A DNA stretch of 6,222 bases, taken from Dechloromonas sp. Its GTDB lineage: Bacteria; Pseudomonadota; Gammaproteobacteria; Burkholderiales; Rhodocyclaceae. The notes under the pieces are model-generated. The model was not told where the DNA came from. It saw only the letters and a list, made by a program, of their open reading frames with translations, and did no database searches. Positions 5,639 to 6,222 of this stretch are shown here, in pieces (position 1 is the first letter of the stretch; every line of letters starts with the position of its first letter). The position numbers were made by a program, and so were the translations under genes. The stretch is from NCBI GenBank assembly GCA_013693915.1, contig CP059264.1, forward strand, positions 3,598,286 to 3,604,507, given 5' to 3'.

Positions 5639-6222
5639 CTAGCTCCGGTAATCGGCGTTGATCTTGACGTAGTCGTAGGAAAAGTCGCACGTATAGACCG
5701 TCGAAGAAGCATTTCCGCGACCGAGATCGACCCGGATCGTGATTTCCGCCTGCTTCATCACGCGTGCGCCCTCCTCCTCCTGATAAGCCTCGGCCCGACC
5801 GCCATTCTCGGCAACGAGCACGTCGTCGAGCCAGACCCTGACGCCATCGACATCAAGATCGGTGATTCCGGCATAGCCGATGGCGGCGAGAATGCGCCCA
5901 AGGTTGGGGTCGGAAGCGAAGAAGGCCGTCTTGACCAGCGGCGAGTGGCCGATCGCATAGCCGACCTGGCGGCATTCATCGCCGTCCTTGCCGCCGGCGA
6001 CCGCCACCGTGATGAACTTCGTCGCACCCTCGCCGTCGCGGACGATGGCCTGCGCCAGTTCGACCGCCACCGCGATGATCGCCGCCCTGACCTCGGCCCA
6101 GCCGGCATCGGTCTCGGCCGTGAAAGCCGCGCCCGACCGGCCGCTGGCTATCATGATGAAGGAATCGTTGGTCGACGTGTCGCCATCGACGGTAATGCAG
6201 TTGAACGACTCGTCGGCGGCCT
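5639..6222 (-). CDS. argJ: Glutamate N-acetyltransferase / amino-acid acetyltransferase, C-terminal part (runs off window)
   Basis: ArgJ recycles the acetyl group from N-acetylornithine to glutamate in arginine biosynthesis; some members also use acetyl-CoA. About 193 C-terminal residues are present. They include [16 protein letters not shown] (near the window edge, about 6203-6156), then a [10 protein letters not shown] stretch typical of the beta chain, [20 protein letters not shown], and the C-terminal [17 protein letters not shown] ending at TAG 5641-5639. The family is made as a precursor that cleaves itself before a threonine in an ATM motif; that site lies upstream, outside the window. 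All visible conserved blocks are intact and in one frame. The gene leads into the AI-2E-family permease with no intergenic space. Confidence 0.96.
   Translation of the reverse strand, partial: AADESFNCITVDGDTSTNDSFIMIASGRSGAAFTAETDAGWAEVRAAIIAVAVELAQAIVRDGEGATKFITVAVAGGKDGDECRQVGYAIGHSPLVKTAFFASDPNLGRILAAIGYAGITDLDVDGVRVWLDDVLVAENGGRAEAYQEEEGARVMKQAEITIRVDLGRGNASSTVYTCDFSYDYVKINADYRS

Noticed and set aside
4623..5642. Plus-strand frames across the permease (4623-4961, 5019-5642)
   Set aside because: They are mirror frames of the AI-2E permease, with Ser/Thr/Pro/Ala-rich low-complexity composition.

Overview
The window is high-GC DNA (roughly 60-65% by eye) from what looks like a betaproteobacterium, most likely of the Rhodocyclales or a relative. 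The evidence is the protein character of TrpE, TrpG and ApaG and the layout: a divergent apaG next to a trpE/trpG/trpD block, with a fragment of rpe between them. In many betaproteobacteria this locus reads apaG / rpe-gph-trpE-trpG-trpD-trpC. The genus cannot be fixed from sequence reading alone. No mobile element, CRISPR array, tRNA or rRNA was seen.

Layout. Bases 1-3024 (minus strand) hold a tryptophan block: trpE (1549-3024), a small stand-alone zinc-binding CZB-domain gene (949-1317), trpG (141-711) and the first 48 codons of trpD (1-144, running off the window). TrpE and TrpG together make anthranilate, and TrpD adds the phosphoribosyl group. As given, trpG carries two single-base deletions, each in a four-base G/C run where five are expected. 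Every other feature of the protein is intact, so a sequencing or assembly error is the first suspicion. Bases 3025-3590 hold no intact gene, but about 3336-3540 is a recognisable decayed N-terminal piece of rpe (ribulose-phosphate 3-epimerase). No trace of gph was found.

Bases 3591-4564 (plus strand) hold apaG and, overlapping it by 4 bases, a class I SAM-dependent methyltransferase that probably starts at TTG. Bases 4550-6222 (minus strand) hold the 3' part of argJ (arginine biosynthesis) followed immediately by an AI-2E/YdiK-family membrane permease. The permease 3' end overlaps the methyltransferase 3' end by 15 bp, tail to tail.

Most of the window is ordinary housekeeping. The points that deserve a second look are the doubly frameshifted trpG, the rpe fossil at the apaG-trpE junction, and the CZB zinc-sensor-like gene inserted between trpE and trpG. 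I did not find a convincing undescribed multi-gene system.
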